In this document: piece after piece, positions 34,802 to 44,963 of the stretch
How positions within the stretch are numbered: the first letter of the stretch is position 1
Layout of the letters: each line of letters begins with the position of its first letter
Assembly (NCBI GenBank): GCA_014529385.2
Contig: CM043969.1
Coordinates: 31,848,446-31,912,445 of the forward strand
Length of the DNA: 64,000 nucleotides
Direction of reading: 5' to 3'
Origin: Adiantum capillus-veneris
Lineage: Eukaryota > Streptophyta > Polypodiopsida > Polypodiales > Pteridaceae
Notes under the pieces: model-generated
Database searches by the model: none
The model's input: the letters and a program-made list of their open reading frames with translations, nothing else
What the model was told of the DNA's origin: nothing
Program-made: the position numbers and the translations under genes

Positions 34802-35860
34802 GGCTACCCAAGTTTCAATGCTTTGAGAACCCCTTTGAACACACGTGCAAGAACCCAAAACTTTTACTGACTCAATTCCCAAAAACTTCAATGGAGCTCA
34901 ACTTTAGATAAGGACAAACACATGCACATCAAATGAGTTTTCATAGTTGATCATCAGAATTACAACAAGCAAAGGACATTCCAGGATCTCTCTTAATCTT
35001 CTTGGCCCGAACATAAAGACTATGCGCTGTTGCAAAAAAATCTTCCTGGACACATGAACATTTATCTGGATTCTTTGAGTTAAATGAAATGGAGTGAATT
35101 GAGGGCCATTTTGATCATCCATTAAAGCCAACCATGAAGCTCCCAAGAAGGCACACCTGACTTAACCTCTGATTTTGCCAAAATTTTAGCAGCATAACAG
35201 CATAAATGGCTCAAAAGACCAAAAAACCAGCCATCATAACTTGGAAAAATTTTGGCAGAGTTTCCCCAGAAATAGAGCAGTAGGAAGCCAAAATATAGAC
35301 TGTATATGTCTGCATAAACTGTCAACAATAGAACCCGAGCATCAAGTAGGACTCACTAGTACATAGCCTATGGCGAGGTCACAAAAAGGGTGCTCCAGCT
35401 ACCTGTATCACCAAAAGGATCTCTACATTTGAGAATCCCCCAGCTCAATAAAAACCTCACGCTATCGACCCTCACACGAAGGCTAATGCAAATCGCGTAT
35501 AGTCAAGTCTCAGAAATGACTATCTTCCAGACCAAGTCTCAAAAATGGATGGGATTTCCAAATACAACCAAGTATGGCTCCACAAATGTGTACAATGGCA
35601 GTTTCCACAAGTAACGTACAATCCAGCAGACAATGCGCTCAAATAGGCGCCAAGTGATGCATACCCACAACAACTGCAAGTGACATCACTGCTAGTATAT
35701 CACTGTACTCCAGCTACCTGTACCTGTGTGAATCACCTATACCTGTACCTGTACCTGTCCCTGTAACCTGCAATCTGCAACGTGCAACCTGTAATACCGA
35801 AGCTCGAAGCTCGAAGTAGAAGGTACTCCAAGAAGATCCTCCGTGGGGGCGCCAAAAGAA
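34802..35860 (-). other. Leader of gypsy element 2 with primer-binding site
   Basis: Immediately inside the 5' LTR, on the minus strand, TGGCGCCCCCACGGAGGA (35854-35837) begins with the TGG needed to pair with a tRNA CCA end. It is six bases from the LTR, and I cannot assign the tRNA. At 35390-35470 the leader carries a block (TGTATCACCAAAAGGATCTC ... AATCCCCCAGCTCAATAAA) that also occurs at 12357-12412 inside the small LTR element. No gene is seen. Confidence 0.65.
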
Positions 35861-37003
35861 TGTGAGCGGGATGGAAACACACACAACGCCTCTATAATGA
35901 CCCGACACACACTCTTGGGATGATACACACACACATTATGGGGCACCACTCGGCTTACACAACTAGCCTGGCCGAGACAAGAAACACACAGACGGAGTAA
36001 GAAGAGAGAGATTTCCCACTTGCCCACTCAACACTCACACATACACACTTACACACACACTCTCAATTCAGATCAAAAGAGGAAAATTGCTGTTGTTTAG
36101 ACTCAATGAAGCTCAGCCCAACACCAATGGGGCAAATAGTTTACACAATATTGAGGAAATACACCAGATACAACCACAAAGTTAAGCAGAGGCTTCACTC
36201 ACCGGAGAAGATTACACAGAAAAATAGCAAAACAAACTGTGAGGAATTTGGAAAAATGGACAGCTCCATTGCGTTCGGAACGCCCAAAAACCCCACCCTA
36301 CAATGTCACAGTGCTCAAATTCGACCCCGGATAAGCAGTTTAGGGTCAAAAAATGCTCCAAAAACAGCAAAAACACACTTGCGGCTGTTCCTCCTCTCTT
36401 CTCCACTTTTTTCCTGGTCTTCTCTCTATTTTTTCAGTTCCCACACTTAGCTTTATTAGTTGGGCACCCGTGGCCTTTTAGATGACCTCAAACGGACCCC
36501 GAACGGGCCAAAAACTGACCTCGCAGTGCATAGTTGTCACCTTTTTGCATCATCCGCACACCTGGCACTCACTTTTTTCCAATAATGCATCCCGCAACCA
36601 CGTGAAGTGGCCCCAAAAAGTGGTCCTCATGATGACCTTTCTACATAAGTATCACAAGAAAACACCCACGTCGTGTCCATACTTCTCCGCGTGCAAGTAT
36701 TGACCCCGTTCGACCTCCTGACGCCACTCGATGCCATCTGACGCACCTGCTTACCTCATGTCGTCGGCCCGCGGATAGCTTTCTCCAGAAGTTTTACGCG
36801 CTACCAACTCCTCCTTATTGTAGAAAAAACACACTGGTACTGATAATAGTGAAAATCGCTGCACTATGTACACCCTGTCCTACCTGTACACACGTGGGTC
36901 CCACGTAACCACCTGGCTATGGAAATTGGGTAATCCTTTATTTGATGCACCATGCATGTGTATGTACATATGCGCAATCCCTTGCTCAAAAAAACTCTTG
37001 ACA
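35861..37003 (-). repeat. 5' LTR of gypsy element 2
   Basis: 1143 bases, with the same ends as 28275-29423. It lacks the long CA tract of the other copy. ACGT follows at 37004. Confidence 0.92.
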
Positions 37004-38221
37004 ACGTTACTTACATAAAAAATGTCTAAAACCTCTTGCAAATTTCTTCTTGTTTTTTGTTTTGATTTTGTTGCTCTTGTAGTTTGTGATTTTTGATGTT
37101 TAAGCTAAAACTCAAGTACCAAGTGAAATCCTCAAATTGTGGGTGGAACTTGAAGCCTCAATCTCTAGTTTGAGTCTTACCGGAAGACTGTACAAGAGAA
37201 GTGCTACGAAAGTTTTTAGATCAAAATATTCATTTTAATCCTTGTCATTTCTTAAAAACTTTTGTGAGAGAGGAACCACGTACCTAACTAGGTGCTATTG
37301 GGGCAGTTAACCTTGGAGAAGATGGGGAGTCAATGGCCCCTTGCCCTCCAATGCTAATGGCTAGTATATGGTTTCTCCCAAAAAGCTCCTATTGTTGAGC
37401 ACTATATGGAAAAATGTGATAAAAGTACCCTCTTTCCTGCAAGTGTCCGCTATCTCTTGTCAATTTGTACATGAAACTTGCTTTTGGGTTTTGGGTTGTT
37501 TGCTCTTGTAATGAGTGTTCTAGCTAGCGCCAATTTCAACATTTCAGCTTGAATACAACTCAGATTCTAGCATTTGTGGTTGTAGAATAATTATTCCTTG
37601 GGATCTACAAATAAAGAAAAAGGCCATGTTCTTTCGTTGTCAAACATACAATAGCAATGGGTTCTCTATCACAAACTAACACATTCCAAAATTGAGTTTT
37701 TTAGACAACTACACCAAGCCTTGGAAGAAGTGACATTGAACATGGCAAACACAAGTGGAGGGAAAGGGACCACAAGCCCTCCAAGTTTCTTCAAATTCTA
37801 CTTCTACATCTAGAACAAGGCAAAGCTACTTTCACTTTACAAATCAAACATAAACCTTTTCCATTTCTGGATACTCTTGATCCTCATATAAACATCAATA
37901 TTTTCCAAGTTCTCTACATAATCTTAATTCCTAGCACAATGCAACTTCTGTGAATTAATAGAATTGGACACCCAGCTAGCGACAACGATGCAACCTAGCA
38001 AAGTTGACACCAAAGATTGACAATAATGTAACCTATTACTTGAAAACTCTATTCTAGAACTTGACAGCAATGGTCGATAGCACCACAACATAGCAGAATG
38101 CAACCACCACTCAAGAACTTAGTTCACAAACATTCGTCCCAAAATTATGCATTTTTCCCAAAATTCCTAAATATCTATTTAGACATAAAAAGAGCGCTAC
38201 AATACTGTGCATCACATCACA

Positions 38222-38247
38222 GAGAGAGAGCCTTCCATGCGGCCTTC

Positions 38248-38294
<47 letters not shown>
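38222..38294 (+). repeat. GA microsatellite
   Basis: Two GA runs are separated by a short spacer containing CCTTCCATGCGGCCTTCATAT. Confidence 0.95.
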
Positions 38295-38296
<2 letters not shown>

Positions 38297-38496
38297 CTAA
38301 TGTTCATTACACACTTGTCGCATGCGCATATGCCACCATCTAGCGCTCAATGTGACCATCCAAACAAAGTTTGACCTTTTTATGCAGATTGCATAAAGAG
38401 AATCTCCACTAATTCTCTTCTTCTTTTTATTTTCAAAAAATGTATCACATACTCCAAAGTAGTCTTCGTCGGAGCACACGACTTCTAGCTAGCGAT

Positions 38497-38573
38497 GATA
38501 AGTGTTACTTCAGAGGGCTGCAAAGGCCGTGACTCTATTTTGGGCTACTACTATTGATGACAACTCCAATTGG
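38497..38573 (+). repeat. Inverted repeat of a coding-like fragment, left arm
   Basis: This matches the minus strand of 39193-39265. Shared words include AGAGGGYTGCAAAG and GGCTACTACTATTGATGACA. Translated, both give an EGCK..R.. ATTIDDN..W-type string, so the arms may be pieces of one gene or repeat family. The left arm needs a frameshift. Confidence 0.6.
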
Positions 38574-39192
38574 GATTACAATCCCTCTGATTTAATGGCT
38601 TATATGGCACCTAAGACGGCCACCTCAGATGGTGGTGGGGTGTAGTTGCTTTTACAAAGCTCGGCCAAGATGCAAGCTGCCTCTCTTGCAGAGAGTACGA
38701 CTATTTTATCGACTATAATGTGCATACAAGGAGAGATGCAATTGGCAATGGTGATAAAGGTTGGTGAAAGGGGCCAATCATGTAGTGGTAGATTTCCAAC
38801 ACATGTAGCAATTGATTTTGATAGGAGTAGCTAATTGATGGTGAGAAGTACATATGTCAACTAGCTAGTTTGCTCACAGCAAACGAGATATTTAGCCTTA
38901 TATACGTGCAAAGAGGAAGTGAGAACCATCCTTTTCGTTCACTTACAACATAACTAGTGGGGAGCAGTGGAAATATTGTGTTGTTTAAGAGGGGCATGAA
39001 AGGGCATGTTCCATTGGTTGTTGGGATGATTTCAACTAGATTATGCCCAAGCTATACACGGCTCTAGATAAACTTTAATAAAAGCACAACTAGTTGAAAG
39101 GCACAAAATAACAAGATAAATTGTAGATAACAATAATGCGACTATAAATTAACACTTATCATCCACGTTAAATCAAAGCAACTATAATACCA

Positions 39193-39265
39193 CTTGGGAT
39201 TGTCATCAATAGTAGTAGCCAAAATGAAGCGACAGTCTTTGCAACCCTCTAAAATAGCACTCATC
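39193..39265 (-). repeat. Inverted repeat of a coding-like fragment, right arm
   Basis: On the minus strand a short open frame starts ATGATGAGTGCTATT and encodes MMSAILEGCKDCRFILATTI, then DDNPKWYYS, before a stop near 39143. It is the better preserved of the two arms. Family unknown. Confidence 0.5.
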
Positions 39266-40054
39266 ATTTGCATCAATTCAAAGTACACTAAACTTCATTT
39301 TTTTGCAAACATTATGCAAGAGATCGACAACTTTGTGGCTTGCTATATATGAGAAAATTATTGAAAAGTAGGTTACAATCTTGAACAACAAAGATGATAT
39401 AGTAGTATTTAGTCTAAGTTTAGGTGAAGAAATTAGGTTCACAAAGGGTGGATGCAGGTGCATAAAAAAGTCTAACCCAAAATTTCCTATTAGTTGTTTT
39501 TTCTGCTACATCTTCACTTTCTAACTGTTTGAAGCTCTACGTTTGCACTTCCCACACAAATGCAAGATGGAAGAGCATAGTTTCTTAGGGAACCCAACAA
39601 CCGGTAGGCTTGACAACCAACATAAACTTGCTTTTCCAATCAAAGCAACAGGCATAGAGGAAACACCCCTGAATGTAGCCTTACGATGTGTCCCTGGGAT
39701 AGTAAATAAATAATCATTCTCTTTGGCTATAGTTATCCTACCAACACCCATGGATACGTAGGCTGCTCGTGAGGCCCATTCTCACATTGGCCCACAATTC
39801 CCTTATCCTATCATAAGAGCCAGCCATGGCTCTTGTGTACTATATCACTCTTAAAAATTTCTCTAATTCACAAAAAACGTTATTGAAAACTCGCTCATTT
39901 TTTTCATTGCTAAAAAAAACTCGCTCACCATCCTGTAAGACTCTGTAAGTACATGTTTTGAGAATACAAAGCTAGGTGTGAAATCACAGTGTAATGTTAT
40001 TATGGATTCATACTTAAGATTTGCCATGCATTTATAGTCATATTTCCATCCACG

Positions 40055-40983
40055 TTGGTGGAGGAGCAGCCACTACATAGTCTCTCCGGCACATTCAATG
40101 CTATACATGCGGATATTGGAGCAACAATGTTCGCACATCTTTGCCCAACCAAACTGGTTCAAAGAAGAATTTTCTTCTATTCTCACTCCTATATTGTGCC
40201 TACTTCTACACAAGAGTTTGGAACGCTTGAACCCATCAAAGTAACTTCCTTATTAAGTATGGAGTGGCTGGTGCCAGATTTGTGGTCGGTAGCATCTTTT
40301 AAGCGAAAGATGATAATAGATGTCCAAAACTCTTTGAAATACTCTAAAGCTTCTAGGTCTGTGGGCTTGAGTTGGTGTTTGCCTATTCACTATTTTGTGC
40401 ACATTTTTAAAGAGTTTGGATTTGTAGAGACTACCACAATGCTTGTATGTAAAGATGTGCATTATGAGGAATTAGGAAGGCTTTTAGAAGAGGATTAGGG
40501 TTTTGTGGAGGGCATGCACAATGGGACCGCTACCGTTGTAAGGTTGGAGCTTCAGGTATTGGAATGTACGTGCTATTTAAAATCCCCCACCTCCTTGTAC
40601 ATACAATTCCACTATGATCGTTGGATGTGCAAGCTTGGAGTGTGGACTCCCTTACAGAGTGTAGACGGCGCTATTGCAAGCTTTGGCATTGCAGTGAAGA
40701 TGCCAACGATGCTTTGGAGGCAGTCCAAGTGAACAAGCATTAAACTCTCAGTAATGTGCGAGAACATTTGGTTATTATGGGTTTTGAAGCCCTTCAACAA
40801 GCACAATTTCGTTTACAAGGTCACAAAGTGAGAATCCTTCCACCACATTTTCAATACATCATAGTTTGTCAATCATTGGATGCTTATTGTAATGAATGTC
40901 CGCAGATTGGGAAGAGAATGGAAGACAAATTGAAGGTCGAGGAGGACTGGGTGATGGATGGAACTATTCTATCACTCTTATAA
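40055..40983 (+). pseudogene. Unrecognised decayed gene of about 310 codons
   Basis: One frame runs from 40055 to 40732 with a single TAG at 40496-40498. A frameshift near 40680-40700 then leads into the frame ending at 40983: DANDALEAVQ and, after one stop, NVREHLVIMGFEALQQAQF read as a continuous helix-rich string. Other conserved-looking pieces are IHADIGATMFAHLCPTK and VGLSWCLPIHYFVHIFKEFG. No ATG start is evident. The pattern of one nonsense and one shift in an otherwise protein-like stretch argues for a once real gene. I do not recognise the family. Confidence 0.45.
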
Positions 40984-41242
40984 CTTTGTAACTCTTGCAA
41001 TTTTGAAAACGATCCCCGATGTAATCAACATGATTTGCTTCGGCAAATCATGTCTTTGAATATAATTTTTCGCATTGAGATGAGAGATCATTTTTTGGTA
41101 AAAGTGCTTTTTTTTGAAAAAAATGTCTTTAAAAAAGGGACCATTATAAAAGGGGGGCCGCATAACTCATTCACTTTTTTCACTTTTGCAACTTTTGCAA
41201 CTCTTGAGCTCCTCCACTCTCTATCGACACCCCAGGATAGAC

Positions 41243-42817
41243 ATGGACGCTTTCACAGCCTCTGCATCTCCACCCATATCCATCCCTTTGTCACGCTTCA
41301 TCCTCTTCCTTGAGGACACCAAATACAAAGGGAAGTTGGACGTCCACACCTTTTTTACTCGTCTCCCTAACCTTGACGCCACAATTTCCCTTCACATGGA
41401 TGCATTTGCCGAGATTTTTGCGTTCATGGAGGAGCACATCATAAAATATTCCATATCTATCTCCCCACATGTAGGGATCTGGGTGCCTTGCGATCTTTTC
41501 GCTACATACACAAAGGTGATCGCCCATTCTCCAAGCGGTTGCGACGATTCCAAGAAATTGCCGCCGATGCAGATCATTTCTTGGACGAGCAAGCCCTAGG
41601 GGTGTCAAAGCTCAAGAAGCGCAAGTTGCGGGTGGAGTACCTTTCTTGGCTAGCAACATTTATCTTCTTGGTGAGCGAGGAACCTGATTTGGAGGAGCTC
41701 CGCTTACCACACCTTCAGGTTGGGTCCTATATCAAGGACACCAAGGAGCATGAGGTTATCCCCATGAACCTTGCAGCGGAAGGAAAGACACTTCGGCTCG
41801 AGTACCCCAGGGGGCTTGAGGAAGTGGTTGAGAAATCCATCGTTGTGGTTGGCCCTAGTGACACTCCAATGCAATTACCATTGGCGGATGTGGCTATCCC
41901 AGAGGTAGAAATCAGCCACTTCTCCTCAGTGGTAGTGGATGGGGAGGAGTATGTTTATGCATGATTTGGAGAAAGCATTTGGCCTGCGCATGGATGAATT
42001 CTTGAGCATGCTATGCAACAACACCAAATGTCCCTTAGATAATTCGCCAAATGCCCTAGAAAGCAAGCTCTTGCCACTTGGGGACTCTGTTGCTGACACT
42101 ATTGCAGTTGTATGTGCGGAGGTCCTGGCAGCAGAGCAGTTGCACGTGGTTGAGGAAGAATTCCAAGCCACGCAAGCCAAGCTTGAGGCCGCTAGGATGC
42201 CTATGCCACTATGCAACCCCCCATCTGATGATCCAAAGCTCGTAGCTGTGGTTCATGGGAGCATCGACTTGGATGGAAAGGGCGACAGGGGGGAGGACGA
42301 CAAGGAGCAAGAGGTAAACTCTATCCTAATTTTCATGTTATTTTTTTATCCTTCATTGTCTTTTTTCTCAACCTTCATTGGTTTATGATAGGACGTCGTG
42401 GAGGTTGATGATTTTGCTGCAAGGACTAGTGGCAAGCGGACGGGCTTTGGACCTCAGTCTTCCCTTGCGCATTACCTAGGACAACTTCCCCCTGGCAATG
42501 TGGCCATTATCCATAGTGAATTTACTCCCCAAGCCCATTTTATGGCTTGGTCATTGAAAGCTTTGAGCAAGTTTTTGTGTTTGAGCACCATTGCTCAAAC
42601 TGCGCATCTTGTGTTCCTAGTACGTAGATCCCTTGTATGCACAGCATTTGGCATTGGCTTCCATGGTAAAGTGCTTGCCCAGATAGGGATACATGCTTCC
42701 ATTGGCTCAACTGACCCAAAGGCCATAGTGCAGTCCCTCTTGACTGGGGAGTTGCCTTACACGCAAGATAGGCGCCAGGAAATGGTCAAGAAAATTATGA
42801 ACTCTTCAGATACATGA
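41243..42817 (+). pseudogene. Unrecognised gene with a GT-AG intron, frameshifted
   Basis: ATG at 41243 opens MDAFTASASPPISIPLSRF. The protein-like sequence changes frame near 41480 (to ALRSFRYIHKGDRPFSKRLR) and again near 41940 (to MHDLEKAFGLRMDEFL). A 78-base intron (42314-42391, GTAAAC...ATGATAG) then joins DDKEQE to DVVEVDDFAARTSGKR in phase 0 without a stop, which supports a real gene. The last exon ends at 42817 (IVQSLLTGELPYTQ..RRQEMVKKIMN). A plausible coiled coil lies near EQLHVVEEEFQATQAKLEAA. It points towards the histone-like gene and lies next to the unknown gene at 40055. Function unknown. Confidence 0.5.
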
Positions 42818-43153
42818 TGTAAAATCACCGTTTTGGAAGTAATAAAAAATATTCCAAATTGTCTCTCTATCTTGTACATTCTTCTAAATGTGATTTGTCA
42901 ATCTTGAAAATTGTTGTAATTGGTGATACGTTTCAATAAGCTGTGTCTTTTTTTCTTGAAGTAACAACACAGCGGAAGTTGGATGCACATGATACTTCTT
43001 TCAACTTACCTTAATTCTGGGGAAAGTATAAAACACATCTGAGTGAAACGAAGTGGTTTCTATAAATTAATGATGCAAAACCAATTGCTTTCAGTTAATT
43101 TATGTTTTTTAAGTATCCTTGGGGGTGGAGAAACCTACCAGGTGCCAAAAGAA

Positions 43154-43228
43154 GGGTGGCCACAAGGGCGCGCAAATGGCTCATCCATCAATTTTGGATG
43201 GCCAATTTGCGCGCCCTTGTGGCCACCC
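43154..43228 (+). repeat. Long hairpin, first copy
   Basis: Arm GGGTGGCCACAAGGGCGCGC..GGC (43154-43180) pairs with 43201-43228 along 27 bases with one bulged A. An inner CATCCA/TGGATG stem tops the loop. It would form a strong structure in RNA or single-stranded DNA. Confidence 0.9.
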
Positions 43229-43477
43229 TTTTTTTGGCATATGGAGCATATGTTTGCACTCAAGGACACTAGAAAAGGTGAAATCAACTCTGGATTTAAG
43301 TTTTCAAGCACACTATCACTTGCTTCAACTCTACCTAATACATCCCGACACCAAAAGGCCCAATTACATTGGACATTTGAAAAATCTAATTTAATGTTGC
43401 ATAGACACTTGGTTTCACAATATGTTAACTTTTTTGATATCCTATGGGGTAAACAAAGCTTGAAATTGCCAAAAAAA

Positions 43478-43552
43478 GGGTGGCCACAAGGGCGCGCAAA
43501 TGGCCCATCCATCAGTTTTGGATGGCCAATTTGCACGCCCTTGTGGCCACCA
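43478..43552 (+). repeat. Long hairpin, second copy
   Basis: The same structure as at 43154, with a few substitutions, at least one of which (GCACGCCC for GCGCGCCC) weakens the stem. Poly-A and poly-T runs flank the arms on either side. Confidence 0.88.
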
Positions 43553-43814
43553 TTTTTTTTGCATATAGAGTATATGTATGCACTCAAGGACACTAGAAAA
43601 GGTGAGATCAACTCTAAATTTAAGTTTTCAAGTACACTATCACCTCCTTCAACTCTTCCTAATATATCCCTGCACCAAGAGGCCCAATTACATTGGACAT
43701 TTGAAAAATCTAATTTAATGTTGCATAGACACCTGGTTTCACAATATGTTAACTTTTTTGATATACTATGGGGTAAACAAAGCTTGAAATTGTAAAAAAA
43801 AGGGTGTCTATTGT

Positions 43815-43844
43815 GTCTATTATCCACACATGGATAATAGACAT
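43815..43844 (+). repeat. Perfect 13-bp stem hairpin
   Basis: TGTCTATTATCCA, 4-base loop, TGGATAATAGACA. It sits where a third long hairpin would be expected, 13-20 bases after the repeated poly-A run. Confidence 0.85.
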
Positions 43845-43934
43845 AGTAAACACAACTGTTGATCATATTGTCATTACAAAGCCATCTCATTACAAAGATA
43901 AGGGTGTGCAATACAAAAAGAGGGGTAACTTTGG

Positions 43935-44823
43935 CTAATGCTCAAAGTCTCGTCGCAATCGACGTGCAAGCTGCATATCTTTTGGCTGTATTGTCACTCA
44001 CTTTGCATGAATGGCGCATAGGTTGATATCTTCCAACACCGAAATGATGTGGGCCTCTGCAGCTTCTTGAATAACCTCTAGCGCTATTGTTTGCATTCTA
44101 TACTGATTTCCATAGCTTTGAAGCACCTCCTTCACTGTGCAAGCAAAGGGGGTGTGTCGAATTAAAAGCTCTGTAGTCTTCTGGTAGTGGCGGATTTTTG
44201 CAAATACCCTCGCTATTTTTCGGCGCCGCTGCGATTGTCTTGGGGGCACTTGCACATTTGTTGGCTGGCGGCGATTGGGCTTCTTGAAAAACTTTGACTT
44301 GCACCTGTTTACATGCTTAGGGGTTGGATCTATAGCCTCTTCTGATTCATCCTCTTCCCTTCGCTCCCGATCTTGTGAGAGCTCCCTGGCCTCGAGGCAG
44401 TGTCTTCCCCCCAACCGGCACCCGGTGTGTGCGCGGTATATCATCTCGCTGCTATGGTGGCTCTGTCTCTGATTCAGTGTCTGTATGGACCACCCGATTC
44501 CTGGATGGTCCTGCTTGTGATTGGTGGCGTGGTGGCTCCTCCCTATTGAACTCTGGTGTTTGCTGGTCCTCTTCTTCTCTCTAGCACTAGGCGCGTTGTT
44601 TCATTCTTTTTCTAGGTGTTTGTTCTTGTGGACGTGAAGATTCTACAGCCCTTGATGACTCTGGTGCCCTACTACCATGCCCACTGCCAGAAGATTTCCT
44701 GGAATGGCTAGGTGTTCGTGGCTGTTATCTTGTGCCTTTAAGACATGCCGGCTTCTCACATCCTTGGAGAGTGTTTTTGTTGGCAGGCGGATGCTCTTTC
44801 GTGGTTTGTTTGGTGCGTGCCAT
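43935..44823 (-). pseudogene. Divergent histone H3-like gene, decayed
   Basis: On the minus strand ATG 44823 opens MARTKQTTKE, matching the H3 tail start ARTKQTARK. The core fold is at 44250-43935: KIRHYQKTTELLIRHTPF (alpha-1), QTIALEVIQEAAEAH (alpha-2), LEDINLCAIHAK, then a TGA (44000-43998) where H3 has Arg, followed by VTIQPKDMQLARRLRRDFEH and TAG. Between tail and core lie about 150 codons rich in Ser, Arg, Pro and Glu, with in-frame stops at 44727, 44589, 44583 and 44454 and a frameshift before 44340 (or an intron). Ordinary H3 is 135 residues with a tail of about 40, so this is a strongly extended variant. Loop 1 has the ordinary H3 length, not the extension usual in plant CENH3. Confidence 0.82.
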
Positions 44824-44963
44824 TTGGTATGGTAAGAGCTCACGTGTTCTTAAGAAATGAGTGGTTTATGAGAGCATGCAATATTTATAAGGGCCCATTT
44901 AAGAAGGGCCTTGTTCACACTAATTTTGGAAAAAAAACTATTATTTTTTAAATGGACATGTCG

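Larger units (their letters stand above)
28275..37003 (-). mobile_element. Ty3/gypsy element with dual RNase H, decayed
   Basis: LTRs of about 1.15 kb at 28275-29423 and 35861-37003 start TG and end CA on both strands, with ACGT directly outside each end (28271-28274 and 37004-37007). On the minus strand the order is LTR, primer site, leader, gag, knuckle, protease, reverse transcriptase, RNase H, a second archaeal-type RNase H, integrase, polypurine tract, LTR. The second RNase H before integrase is a mark of the Tat/Ogre branch of plant gypsy elements. Several single stops and at least two frameshifts break it. The LTRs differ by a few per cent by eye, so the insertion is older than the copia element. 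Confidence 0.92.
37004..40054. other. No supported gene
   Basis: Mostly AT-rich with short frames. It contains a GA microsatellite (38222-38294) and an inverted pair of related gene fragments (38497-38573 and 39193-39265), listed separately. Confidence 0.5.
43067..43800 (+). repeat. Tandem array of 324-bp units with hairpins
   Basis: Starts TTAATG.TGCA recur at 43067, 43391 and 43715, a period of 324. Each full unit contains one long hairpin (43154-43228 and 43478-43552). Long open frames run through it on both strands because the units are free of stops, but no protein family is recognisable. Confidence 0.85.

Noticed and set aside
43043-43911. Long open frames on both strands (about 250 codons each).
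   Set aside because: They run through the tandem hairpin units, mirror one another and show no family features; the repeat simply lacks stops.
43935-44823. Calling the H3-like gene a centromeric CENH3.
   Set aside because: Loop 1 is the same length as in ordinary H3 and the tail begins ARTKQT, so a centromeric identity is not supported.
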